Position numbers and translations under genes: made by a program. This document shows, one piece after another, positions 17,539 through 30,100 of a stretch of 64,000 bases of DNA. The stretch is taken from positions 546,248 through 610,247 of the forward strand of contig NMRA01000144.1 of the NCBI GenBank assembly GCA_002633005.1, given 5' to 3'. The notes beneath the pieces are model-generated. The model saw nothing but the letters and a program-made list of their open reading frames with translations, was not told the DNA's origin and did no database searches. This DNA comes from Phoronis australis. Taxonomy: Eukaryota; Phoronida; Phoronidae. How positions within the stretch are numbered: position 1 is the stretch's first letter; every line of letters begins with the position of its first letter.

Positions 17539-20500
17539 GTAAATGGTGACTCATTTTGTAGCACAAATGGGTGTCAAACGTCAACCATACAGGTCCCAGA
17601 CGGATAGTTCTAAAACCCCTTCGGCCCCCTCGACACCCACATCCCACAACCCCGTTGACCCACGACCTGTAGCAATAGAGGTGTTTTTGAGGTTTTTACA
17701 TATTGCATAATCTTATTACGTCGTTTAGTGACTATCCCATAAGACATAGGCCTACCTACACACTGGCTCAAGTCTGGTGATTAAAAACAGAAAGTGGGTG
17801 AGAAAGTGATCTGAAACAGCGCATTGTGAGCGCGCTATCGTTGTTACGGAAATCGTTCCACGAGTGAGTACCAATGGCCCAGTTCTAATAAACGTAGGGA
17901 GAGAGTACGTTAACGTGAATGTACATAATTTCACATTTTTTTATTATTTGCTTTCTGTTGTATACTCGTTTACAATATACTCCGTATAACGTTGAAGTAC
18001 TTTTTAGTAAACAGTTTGTTTTTTCAAACTGCATTGACTAATGGAATCACAATTTTGTCGGTTCCTCGCACCAAGGAGTGTACTGGTACAGGAGAGTTCA
18101 CTCCGCCATTTTACATTTCGCCCGGCCGCAATGGTTACCGGTCGAAACACTAGCGCCCCAAGCGGTGAATAATCAACACTTAATTAGGAGCACAGTCCGA
18201 ACAATGTAAACACTGATAAATTCATACTTTAATGACATTCAACGTGCAATAAAATTACTGTGTGCTTGAAAATGGTTAGAATACATAAACTAACATCCAC
18301 TTACAATAGAATGAGAAAGAAAATGTGTATTTTAATCAATAATAAAGTGTATTTGTTTTTATTCTCTTGAAGCTCCCTTCAAAATCCATCATGGTTTTGT
18401 TTCATGTTTGAGTTCTTAACACGGCAGTTATCGTTCCTTATAACAGTTCATACCTCCATGGACTACATAATTTGAATGATTGCTCCTGGGGGTTCAGAGG
18501 GTATTTCCACCCAAACGCCAGCTAAGGGGGTACCAGGAAAAACCAGGTGGGCGCCAAATGGGTGTTGACCCCCTCCCAGGGGGGTTACATGGGAGGATTG
18601 CTAAACAGGTAAAAACCAATGGGTATGTATGCTACATGGGTGTTGAGCCCCTCTGATCGTCATACATTTTGGTTGCTCCCCTGACCATTGACAAACATGT
18701 TGCTCCCAGCTCACTGCTGGTTTCATCTCCACCCATGTTCCCTATTCAATGTACCAGGCTACTAGCAATGCAGACAATTGTTTTGTGCAGTGGGTGTAAC
18801 ACAAGTGAGAAGAAGAATGCAAGGCAATTCATCATTACCACAAAATCGTAATACAATTTTAGAACATTCCATTATTTCTTAGACATGCCAGTATAGGGCT
18901 CAATCCCACTCTCCCACTCACCAACACTTAAAAGTCAGTTGCTAATCTGTAGAATAGCTCACAACTTACAAAATGAAGTAACATTGAGTATATCATCACT
19001 CATAACTAGTCAAAGTTCAAAATGTCATGACAAAAATTTAAGAGGTACTGAACAGCAATCAAAATATTTAATTCACTACCCACATAGCTTCATACAAAAC
19101 TGAATTAAAAAGACTTGGATGATAAAACCAAAATTTTATTTTATATACCTACTGTTCGTATTATCAATAACAGTAAATATTTCAGATAAGATAAAGCCAG
19201 ACCACAAGATCATATCTGATACCTTAAGCCACAACTGGGGCTTAAATTAATCACAATCTCCAAAAACGTACAAAATAGGCAAACACATAAACCAACCAAT
19301 ACAACAAGAAAATCTGACCAACCTTGTCACCCTCTATTAATTCACTAGTAAATAACAGCACTTTTCGCCAAATAAATGTGTTATAAATAAAGCTGAAAAC
19401 TAATTTACTCACAGAGGTGTTTGTCAACGAGAAGCAAAATGATACCGATAGCTTGGGTTTAACAAAATTTCAGCCCACAATTCAGACTCTGAATGATCCA
19501 TCAGTTTCACTTTGGCTCTCTCCAAATCACAGGCTAACCATTCATAAAATGTTTCAATCTGATCAACCTTAGTAAAATAGGAAAACCAAATTTTGACTAA
19601 TTGTCCTTTCTACACGTGATGTTGCTTTGTGAGACGATAATCAAATGCAAAAAAGCCTATTCCAGAGCTGTAATATAATTTCCCGAGAACTTTTTGACCC
19701 TGACATCTTCATTTTTGGTGGATCTGGGACATCAAATATTGTTTGGGCACTGCAATCAATACCAGCTTGTTCTTCATTCATGAACATGGACTCCTCGAAG
19801 CAATGAGAGCATAACATGCAGTTCTTGGACAAATAGGCTGCATCTCTATTCAGAAGGTCAGCTCCCAGCGCTTGCACCTGAACAGAAATCAATGACTGAG
19901 AGACTCAGGAACAAACCTCATACTCACTAGGTTCACAGAAGACTGGTAGCCTACACTAAAGTACACTACACTACAGAATTCCTGTCGTACTGTGATTGTG
20001 ATAGAGACAAAAGCGTTTTGGTGTCAACTCAAAAAAAAACTTGGACTCAAATGTCGATCCACGGATATTTTAACAGCAGGGCCGCGCCCCCGCATCATTG
20101 ACACATAGAATTAAGTTTTCAATGACGCACTGCTTAACTTAATTGGTCCAACTGGCACATTAAAATTATGTTGATTTTTTTCACCTTTTCACCAAGACCC
20201 ACAGATTCTCTAACTTGACTCATGACAGACTTGTGGCCCTGTGGCTGTGATTGTGCCATGGCCGTGTCACCAAACATATTACCCATGGCCATGTTTTCAA
20301 TTATCCCTGCGATCGTACGGGTGACATTTTGATTTGGAATTCATGGACTGCAAATATCCAAAAAGCTGACGATCACATCGTAGGTTCGTCATAGTCTTTC
20401 CGCCGGCAGCCCGGTTGTGCAGTAGGCCTAGCCTACACCGGCTGCAGACAACAGTGGCAACGGGACTGCGATCGACTTGTCTAACAACCGTGAACAGAAC

Positions 20501-21069
20501 ACACAAAATGAAAGCCAGTAACAGATAATCCTTACCTTTCTGGATCCTTAGGAAACCTAAAAAAATGACACGTCTGGGGTTTTCGTGGATGAATTCATAC
20601 ATTTATCGCACTGCAAAATGCGTCCCTCCCCATTGTTTTAGCGCTTCCTGGTTGACATTTGCTTAGTCACCACTTGGCGGCGCTAGTAGTAGCGGTAACA
20701 GCGAACTCACAAGTGAACTCTCCTATACTACTACACTCCTTGCTCGCACTCTCCACAAAAATGTTGAATCTGCTATTCATTGAAGAGCAGACGAGATGAT
20801 TACGCTCTGCCCGGAACGACATTTGTAACGTTGGTAGGTCGATCTTTGATTTTATTTGGTCTTGCCGAATAGACTCTCTTAATTGCAAAAACAGGGAAAT
20901 GCCAGCTGAGCTTACAGTCCAACTCATTGGTCATTGTATCTTATTTAATCTGTTTAATCTAACTTAATTTAATTAATTTAATTTCTTGCTGCAGAGGACC
21001 ATGCTGGATATTAGCCTTTGGCCAAAGCATGTTTTACATTTATTGTATTTTTATCCTCTTTAAATAAAG

Positions 21070-21114
<45 letters not shown>

Positions 21115-24100
21115 GTTCTATGTTCAGATCGAGTCGAGCTTGTGTAGACTGGGTCGAGGGGGTTTTGGGTGGGGTTGTGTGTCGATGGGTGTGGGGGTCG
21201 AAGGGGTTTTATAGCTATCCCTCCCAGACTACAGTCATGCCTCACGGACTGCATTTTCCCGGCAATGACAAAATGTGTAAAAGTCTATTAGATTCGGCAT
21301 TTCAGGCTGACGCATACACGGGCAAATCACAATCAAGGTCCATATTCGGCCACTTTTGGTGAAAAATGAAGGTTGTCATATAACTGTAAAAGCTGGGTTA
21401 TTTTTAAGTACCATCATTCCAGGTTTGTAATCTAATATATTTTTGCACAAGAATCACGGAATAAAATTTTATGGCCTAATGCATCACAGTTGTACAAAAG
21501 GGTACATACACTACAACTTGTTGTCACAGCCAACTTCTACATGCAAAAATTCATAAGGTAGCTGTTAATTTAACAAGTTCTTGATCAAATTAAAGAAGTA
21601 TCGCTTACTAAAGTAAGAAAAGTTATTATCTGCTGATCAAGTTGTTCTAGATGATGATACATTGCATATCTTAACACAGTATAATGAGAACTTCCTCTCT
21701 TGCAATAGGATTCTTACAAAAAGAAAATGACAAGTAACTACTTTTTTCAAAAACTTTATTGCTGCTATTTTTCTAGTTTTCAATACATTCACCAGTTGGT
21801 TAAAATAGTTAAAGCAATGCTAGGCCAAGTGTTCCACTTGTAAACAGTAAAAATGGTACTGTTTGGGGGGTAGTACACTACGTAGTCAATCAACTTCAAA
21901 TCTTTGACTAAGTTACAAATGTATGGGATGGTCTCGAAGTTTTGTGCTGCTGGAGTCTACTTGTTGGTTTATTGCAAGTTGTCTTGAGAGATAGAGAACC
22001 TGCCTCTGCAACATCAGTTGTCACATGACCTGTCTTCTAGGATGTCTAGTACTAGCCAAGTCCTGTGTGGCATTTTATTACCCCAAAATTTGATAATGTC
22101 CATTGTTTTTTTTGTCAGACTGGATTCATTTTGGAAATATCAATATTGTTCATGAGAACAGCAGTATGTAAACATATTTGTGGGCAATACTTTATAGCAC
22201 AGAGGTTGAAGGTACGTGCACTTCACAGGGGTACGTACAGTACATTTCAATGATTTGTCAGGTTTATAAAAAATACTTAGAATTAGTTCATTTACCAAAT
22301 CTGTTCAAAGAGAATACATAAAAAGTGCAGCATACATGTGCATATCTGTCTGTAATTCTTTGAAAACAGGCACATGTTAAAATATAGGGGTACGTACACT
22401 ACACAAATGCTAATATTTCACTCAAAACAATTGTATTTGTAATTAACACCCTTTTAACCTAACATTTTTAATGGAGGAAACCGTCTGTGACAAATGTTGC
22501 TTACTTACTGTGCAATATTTTTGTTTTGTGGTATTTGTTCACATCGGGGTAGGTACACTACACAGGGGTAGTACACTACATTTCAATGGCATGTCTGGTT
22601 TGTAACTAAATACTAAGAATCTACTGAGAGTTAGTTGATTTACTAAATCAATTCAAAGAGAAAAAATAAAAAGCACAGCATTCATGTGCATATCTGCCGT
22701 TCTTTGAAAATAGGCACAAATTCAAATATAGGGGCACGCACACTACGCAGATGCTAATATTTCACTTAAAACAAATGTGATTGTAATAAACACCCTTTTA
22801 ACCTAACATTTTTGAGGAAGGAAACTGTCTACGACCAGTGTTGCTCACTTACCAAGTGATATTTTAATTTCATGGCATTTGTAAACATGGGGGTACGTAC
22901 ACTACAAGGGAGGTACGTACACTACATCACTGTTACTGCATCCCATGGTAACATAATGTTGTATGGCCATTTATTTTTCTTTGATGGTAATAAGCACCAT
23001 GTTGTTATCTAAAAGGCAATAATTTCATTTGCAATGACCATTTGTGTTACTTAATTCCACATGGGGGTACGTACACTACATTTTGTTAGCCTTTTTGGCC
23101 CATTTTCAACATAGCAGAACCCAGTCAATGTCCAAACTTTTGGTTTATTTAGATGTTGAATAATTTGCTGTGTTGCCTAGGCTAACATATTCTGCAGTTC
23201 TTTTTATGACAGAGTTTGAACTTTAGTTTTTAACCTTCTTTACAGTAGGTGAGGGTTAGAAACACAGAATTTACAAATGTCGTAACGAGTGCCTGTTTTA
23301 TGATGAACCCTACCATTTTTCAATGATTAAGCACAACTTCATCTAAGTGATTCTGAAAGTGACTCAAGTTATTCCCAGTCATATCCACGCAATTTCTTAC
23401 TTGATAAAATAAATTTCTTTTCAACTGTTGACAATTGAAAATAATAATTTTTGAAATGGCCACTGGTAACGCTTAAAATGAATGAAATTCATAGACAAAA
23501 ACATGCATAAATTTCTCAAACATTGTCCGAGTTTGATGATTCTTTTTTTAATTTGCACAACTAAATAACTCTTTGCATATGAGATTCAGTTGGCATATTT
23601 GGTAAATGTCCAAAAAAATATTTTAGACCGTAACACAGTCAACTCTCGAATATGGACCTTGATTGTGATTTAGCCGTTAGGATGTTTCCAGTTGGGCGTT
23701 TTTTCATTGTTGGTAGAAGCACTCTCACAGGAGGTGAGGGTGCGATATGTTCAGAATATGGGACAATAGACTATGTCTGTATATGGTGGGACACGGCTGG
23801 TGGGTGAGGTTTGTGGTGTATATCGAATGGAAACTGCTTGACTCTGAATTAGTGGTGATCATGCTGAGTGGGGAGACTGGGTGTTGGTGACGTTGAAGTG
23901 AATGCGAGCTCAGATTGTGTTTGGCGACCTGGGAAAAATTCCAAGACTGCAAGTCGCCAGTGCAAGTATCAAAGTCAGACAATAATTTCCTTTAAACTCG
24001 TTCCAAAGCTCGTGTTGACTTCCAACTAGAATTTAAAATTACTAACAGTTTCCTAGATTTATTACCTTTGATTCACAATTGTTCTTTTGATTTCGTGAAA

Positions 24101-27100
24101 TCACGCATTTGGCACCAGGCTTATATTACAACACTCAGGATGTAAACAGACAGAAGTCGGAATTGTCCGGTAAAAATCGGACAAATGAAGATCGGCGACA
24201 TTCGCGCCACCAGTCCAGCCTGCACTTAGGAATTTACGGGGAAAATCGGAGGAGTAGGTGGCGCTACGGCTGTTCGAACTTTTTATTGTCGACGAACTTT
24301 TATATGCCGGATAGGAGTACAGGAAACCTCAGAATTGATTTGGACGTCTGAAATTTTCAGTTTTGACGTCCTCAGATTTCGTTTGGCGACTTGGGATTTT
24401 TGCCAGGTCGCCAAATACGACTTGACATTTAGATAAGCCTCGAGCGCTTCTGGTTGTAACTGGAGTAACGGATTAGAAATGAGAGGTGTAGGATATTGAG
24501 TTGTGAGTCAAAGACGATGACCTGATGGGTGCAATTGTAGTTTTTCAAAAGCTCAGCTGTTCCCAATTAAGGAAGGGGTCGTCGATGCAGTCGCTTTGTG
24601 CCCGCAGTGGCAGCAACAGTCCCCGACTGGCAAACTATCTCAGTCAGCTGAGCCAAAGATACTATAAAATCTTTGGCTGAGCCGAGTTTAGCTCACCACC
24701 CTTATGTGTTGCAAAGCAATCATTGACTGAACCAAAAAGCAGAAAAAGGTTATCATTTTCTCTCAGCGACGTACGACGTCCTGTGCATCTGGGGAAAGAC
24801 GGAGACGGAAATTAAAGTTTGCATGGGCGACAACACTAGGATACATGGGCAATGGTGAACCTTGAATAGCGCTAGGAACTTGCGTTCCAATAAAGAAACT
24901 GTTGATTTAGACCACGCTATTGAACTGTATGATCTCGGCTTCAGTGTTCCTAGCTCAGATGAGAGGTAATTTCTGTTCTGGAAAAAATCAGACATTTCCG
25001 ATTATTGCTCGACACCACGCTCGCGGCGCTTAAAATGACACGCGATGACAAACCCCCTTGCAAAGTCTGGTCTCCAGTTAAATCTTAGTAAGCCCAGAAA
25101 TAATTTTTATTTGACTAAAGAACAATTTTAGACAAATTTCATAACGGTTATATGGTCTCAAAAAGTCGGTTTTGTGACAGAAGACGGTTCATAACCGCGT
25201 TAATTCAAAGTTACCGAGATAGCTACACAATTCAAACAAACAATATTTTGAGTAATTGGTGAAATAACATGCTTTCCTTGCAGTGGAATCCTGTCTCTTT
25301 GAAGTGTATGATTGGCTTCCGAATCGCATTTCTTCTATCTGCTACAACTGGAATTGTCCTTATAGCGTATTATGCATACATGAAACCGGAAGAGAATTGT
25401 TTCTTCTATTGGGAGGACTGGACCACCTATGCTGCTTTCTTCTACTTCCTGGCAGCGTGTATCAACTCTTTTATATACGCTCAAGGGGACAGTCTTCAGA
25501 TCGAAATCGACAATAAACCTCCAGAGTCGGTCATCGTCACGGAAGAAGATGCTTGCTTGCGGCCCTTAGCGGATTGGTGCGAAAGCATGTGTTCCTGTAA
25601 AGGTAAAGCATGTTACGGTCTCTTTTCCAGCGCGATCCGATTACAACGGATGTTCAACGGCATTATATCCATTCTTGTGATATTTTACTTAAGATGCCAA
25701 TAACTTCAGCTCTAGTTTTCATAAACAAATTTTCGGACTCTAAATTTCAGGAAAGGTCGGCAGAGACGCATTTCCAGGGTCTTGGGTAATGAGAACATAT
25801 TTCACTGATTTGAACAGAATCCTGCTTACTTGTGTTCTCCACGTAAGACAAGTCTTCTTAACAGCATGAAACAACTCGTGAAAGCTAGCTCGCCCAAATA
25901 ATTCTTTGGACGGTTGATGAAAAATAGACTCCCGTATCAATATTTCGGAATACATCCACTACTAAAACGTACCGTGTATTTAGTGATGATTCACAATCCA
26001 TGTTTGATTCAGCAAGTTGTAAGTCGTACATTAATTGGTGCTCAGTGTTGCTTGTAACATTTTTGCTCCACCCTCACTGCTCTGTTTGAGACGGATAGGT
26101 GTTAAGTAAAACACCTTGATTTCCCAGGCCGCTCACGGCTCGGGCCTGTCCGATCAAAATTCTCGCACAGCGGGCTATTCTCTTCACGAAGACACACATT
26201 CCCCCTCCAGGACCAATTCTCACGTCTCATAGACGTACTTCTTTGCTTTCAGGCGACTAACCCTTGTTCTCACACATTCCTTGACCTGCAAGCTATTGAA
26301 TACCATCCTACGCCGCTCCCTTCTTTTGCGCCTCCTAATATAAGTGTAAAATCACTACGGGCACGGCAACTGTGAAAGTCTCCACTTGTTAACACAATCC
26401 CCAGATATTCTTTTTAAGTATTAGAATAATTTCACAACTACTGTTTTTAAGGTGATGTCTTCCTAAAACCGCTTTGAGGTGCTGATGTAATAACGTCATT
26501 TCTAAAAACCGTTGCTCTGTTTCCACCGACCTCTAGCCTATTCACATTGGCACGATGTTCATTTCTTCAGGAAATAGCCCTGTGACACCTAGCCACCACT
26601 CCTAAGGAGGACAAAAGTGTAACAAGTTTTCCTCAAAGCTGACTCGGTGGTGTAGTGGTTATAGTACTGGACTGATAATCTCAAAGTTCCTACTTTAAAC
26701 CCAGCCCTTGCCAAGAAAAAAAAGGGAAAAGTGTTCATTATTGACCACCATGAGTGTACCATACACCCGTGCTCGTTATTCTAAGATGGCCGGAGAAATG
26801 ACTGACCAAAACGTCGTGTCTATGTAAATAGGCTAGAAGTTGTTGTAAAGTAGACCAGATTTCAGAAATGATGTTGCATAAAAATGAAAACTAATTAAAT
26901 GTTTTCGTTATGCTGTTTAAAGGGTACACTCAAGAACATATCTCGGTTGTCCGCGTGTGCGAGTACACGAGTATTGATAAATTATCGATAATTTGACGAA
27001 TGTTTATCTAATGAATTTTGACAAATTGTGTGTAATGCGAGAACGGATATTTATATGATTTTACGATATTCAAATAATTTATTGAAAAAGTGAAATTGCA

Positions 27101-30100
27101 ATGAAAATAGTTCAGCAGCTCAACCCACAAGTTTGTCCGTGAAAGGGGAAGTAGCACCGCGGGCAGGGAGTACTTTGCAGGGCTGGTCCATAGGCAAGCA
27201 AAGAAATATACATCCGCGAGACAGGACAAATGTAATACGGCAGGGAGAACATGCGTCCTCCAGAGGGAATAGCTTGGGCGTTAGACGAATTTTGGGCGCG
27301 GGTAGGCCAGAGCCAAATCCGGGCAGGGAAGTCTAAATGCCTCGGTTAAAGGTAACACATTTTGTTTATTTACTTTTCATTACCGGGGCGTGTTTTGTTG
27401 CAAAAATATTTCGTATAAAATATAACATAGTTTACGCTCGGTCGCGCTAAGGGAAACAAGTTTGATTTTGAGTTAGCCAATTGGCTTTGCTCTTTTTGTG
27501 ATTAAAGATGCACAATCGGGCCGAAAAAAAAACACATTTTGGGGTTTTTGTTGGGCAGGATAGTTAGGTTATACCACAGCTGTAATAAAACAGCAAAATG
27601 GGTTGTTTTGTGATTTTATTAGAAAGAAGAAGTATCTGAAATCAAGGCCGATGCATAGCCTATCAGATAAATACGCTTATTGGAGACAAATAAAACAAGA
27701 AAAATATATATTTTAGGTTGTATTGGGAATTTCAGGGTCACAGCTCTACAAATGAATATTTCAAAGAAGGAACCAGATGGGTTCTTTAATTACAAGAGAT
27801 AACACACACATTTACGATACCCAATGTGTAATTGAGTATCGGATACTAAGCGGCACAATTTAGTATAGTACCAAATGGGTACATAATACCAAATGGGTAT
27901 TGGCCGATTACCTACTACCAAGTGGGTCGAGCAAAACGGCAAATTCAATAACAAGTACCAAATGGGTACAAACTGCCAAATGGGCAAATATCACATAATA
28001 AAGTACCAAGTGGGTACACCAAACAGCCAACTGGGTTATAACAACCTGCAAAACAGGTTCCTGACAAGCTGAATGAGCAGACCAGCCGTAGTAATAAAAA
28101 AGAGATATTGTAAGGAATGTGCTGTTGTGGCTCAGTATGTGCCGCATGAATGAATACTCGCCGACTTGTCGCAATGGCGGTTTGCTCCACAAGCAAAGCG
28201 ACGGAGTACTACCACGGAGATCGTTTGACGAGTCGGTCTTAGGGTTGATCTCATACACACAACATTATCGCCGATAATGTAAGTCGAAATAGAAGAAATA
28301 AATATACGTGGTCGATTTGTGCTGTTTAGAATTCTAAGTAATATTTAGTAAGTAAACTCGTATCTGCTGCCTGGTTTGAAGACTCAACCGGTAGTTGGAA
28401 GTTGTAAGTTTGATAACTTTCGTTCTGCAAAATAATATTTCTGTAGAAGTCCCGGGCCCCTTTGCCCGAGTTGGCCTGAGGGCCCTTAATACAGATATCC
28501 ACAAAATGTTTTTATGTATTCAAAAAATAATATATGGCAATAGCTTACTTAAAGTCCTGGTCTCACACGTTGTTAACCCTTATTACATGGTTAGAGGATG
28601 TTATAAGGATCCAAGAAGTACCTACGCCATAACTAATACACGATCCGTACTCGAAAAAAGTTTAAATGTACGCGCCACTCACGATTCGCACCCGAAGAAC
28701 CACCGCCATTTTGAACTTCCCGCGAACCCGGAAGTACAATTCATTCAGGAACCCAGGCTAAGAAAACGTCGCCAGTGTGAATGGACGGGTGCCTGTTACT
28801 AGCCTGCAAACGGGGATAAAATAATGGACACCGCGCCTTAATTTTAATAAAATCAAAATACGGACAATTTTATCGAATTTGCTGAAGAAATGTGGCGAAG
28901 AAATTTTGACACAAATTATTTTGCCGCACTCGCGACCGCAGCCTATTGGACCCGGTGCGGATCGAGACAAGACACTAGCGAACGGTAAAGGCATGCGGTT
29001 GCAAGCTCTTTTGTTGAAGTAAAATGTTCAAATCATAAATGCCGTTTATATTCAAAGGTAGTATCAGACACTTGCATAAAATTACGGGCTGGTTAATCCT
29101 GTGTCACACTGCCGCGGTAGCCCTTAGCTAGCCTCAGTGCCAGCTACCAGTATGAAGACTACCGTCAAAATACAGCTAGCTTGTTAGTAGGCCCATACTT
29201 TGGGCCAAGGCTACCCTTAGGCCTACCTGGTCGCTGGCCACAGCGCTTGCTCAAACGAGGTTTATTTAGAACTTGGGTACTTCCGGCGAACTGTGCAAAG
29301 TTGTTGGCTTTCAACAGAGATTTTCCCAGACTTTGTATGAGCGCACCAAGCTTAAAAATGGGGGCATGGAATTTTTGGGAATGTCTATCTTTCACAATAA
29401 GATTCACTGGATATGTTCAAAGTTATGAATTGCAGACGCTAAATTTTGGTACTTCCTGTCTTCTAGTGGAATATCGTCCCGTTTTCTATTTTTTTCGGAG
29501 TTCGTGCTTCTTTGACTGAGGCAGGCCTTTTTCCATTTCTCCAAATAGGGGGCTCGTTCGAGCACAAAAGTACAAAATGTTATAATTTTTTATTCATTAA
29601 GCCAAATTATTCCACTTTTTAACATAATAAGTAACTTAAAATGCACAATACTTTTCAACATTTAACATTACAAACACTATTCAACAGCAAAAGTTTCCAC
29701 GATATGAAAGTGAACATACATGTAACTATTACCATGGTGACCGAATAGTGTTTCCTTACACCAGAATTTGACAAGCATGATTAAAAAAATATGAAGTTGC
29801 AAGGAACAAGAATTGGAGACTTGAAGCTTCACAACCCAACATAGCTTATTTCTCAAATTAAGGTTATTCATATTGTTGACTAAATAACCTAAATTAAGAA
29901 GCAATAAGTTACAACACATGACTTGAAAGCAATTGAGACTTAAAATTTAGAAAAATGTGAATCGTTTTGTGACACCTAATCAAGCCTTGAACAGCAGTTG
30001 ATAGTCAAACAAAAAACCATTTCAAAATTATTTCAACTATTTTTCTAGCTTAGTGTAAGATCACCTGAATGGGAAATTCACAGTAAAATAATTCGTATTA

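Larger units (their letters stand above)
17539..25283. other. Intron 1 of Rolling stone-like gene
   Basis: 7.7 kb. Contains on the opposite strand a THAP pseudogene (19641-20633), a LINE-like 3' end with (ATT)n, the GTACGTACACTACA motif array and a MITE. The 17539-19640 part shows no coding features; around 18490-18660 is a G/C-run-rich patch with repeated atgggtgttgacccc. Confidence 0.55.

Noticed and set aside
21018-21362. 114-codon open frame with a poly-Tyr stretch
   Set aside because: The Tyr run is the (ATT)n microsatellite; the rest has no domain or splice context.
21500-23085. CRISPR-like repeat array
   Set aside because: Repeats are only 17 bp, spacers are irregular and partly duplicated, and the sequence is animal nuclear DNA.
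26639-26725. Functional tRNA gene
   Set aside because: A box is good but the B box is degraded and the arms do not form a full cloverleaf; a SINE head fits better.
28395-28802. 135-codon open frame
   Set aside because: Long for the region, but no recognisable motif, no splice signals in phase and no repeat relative; likely chance.
29165-29519. Overlapping open frames of 80 and 112 codons on both strands
   Set aside because: Neither shows a known domain; mutual overlap suggests base composition rather than coding.
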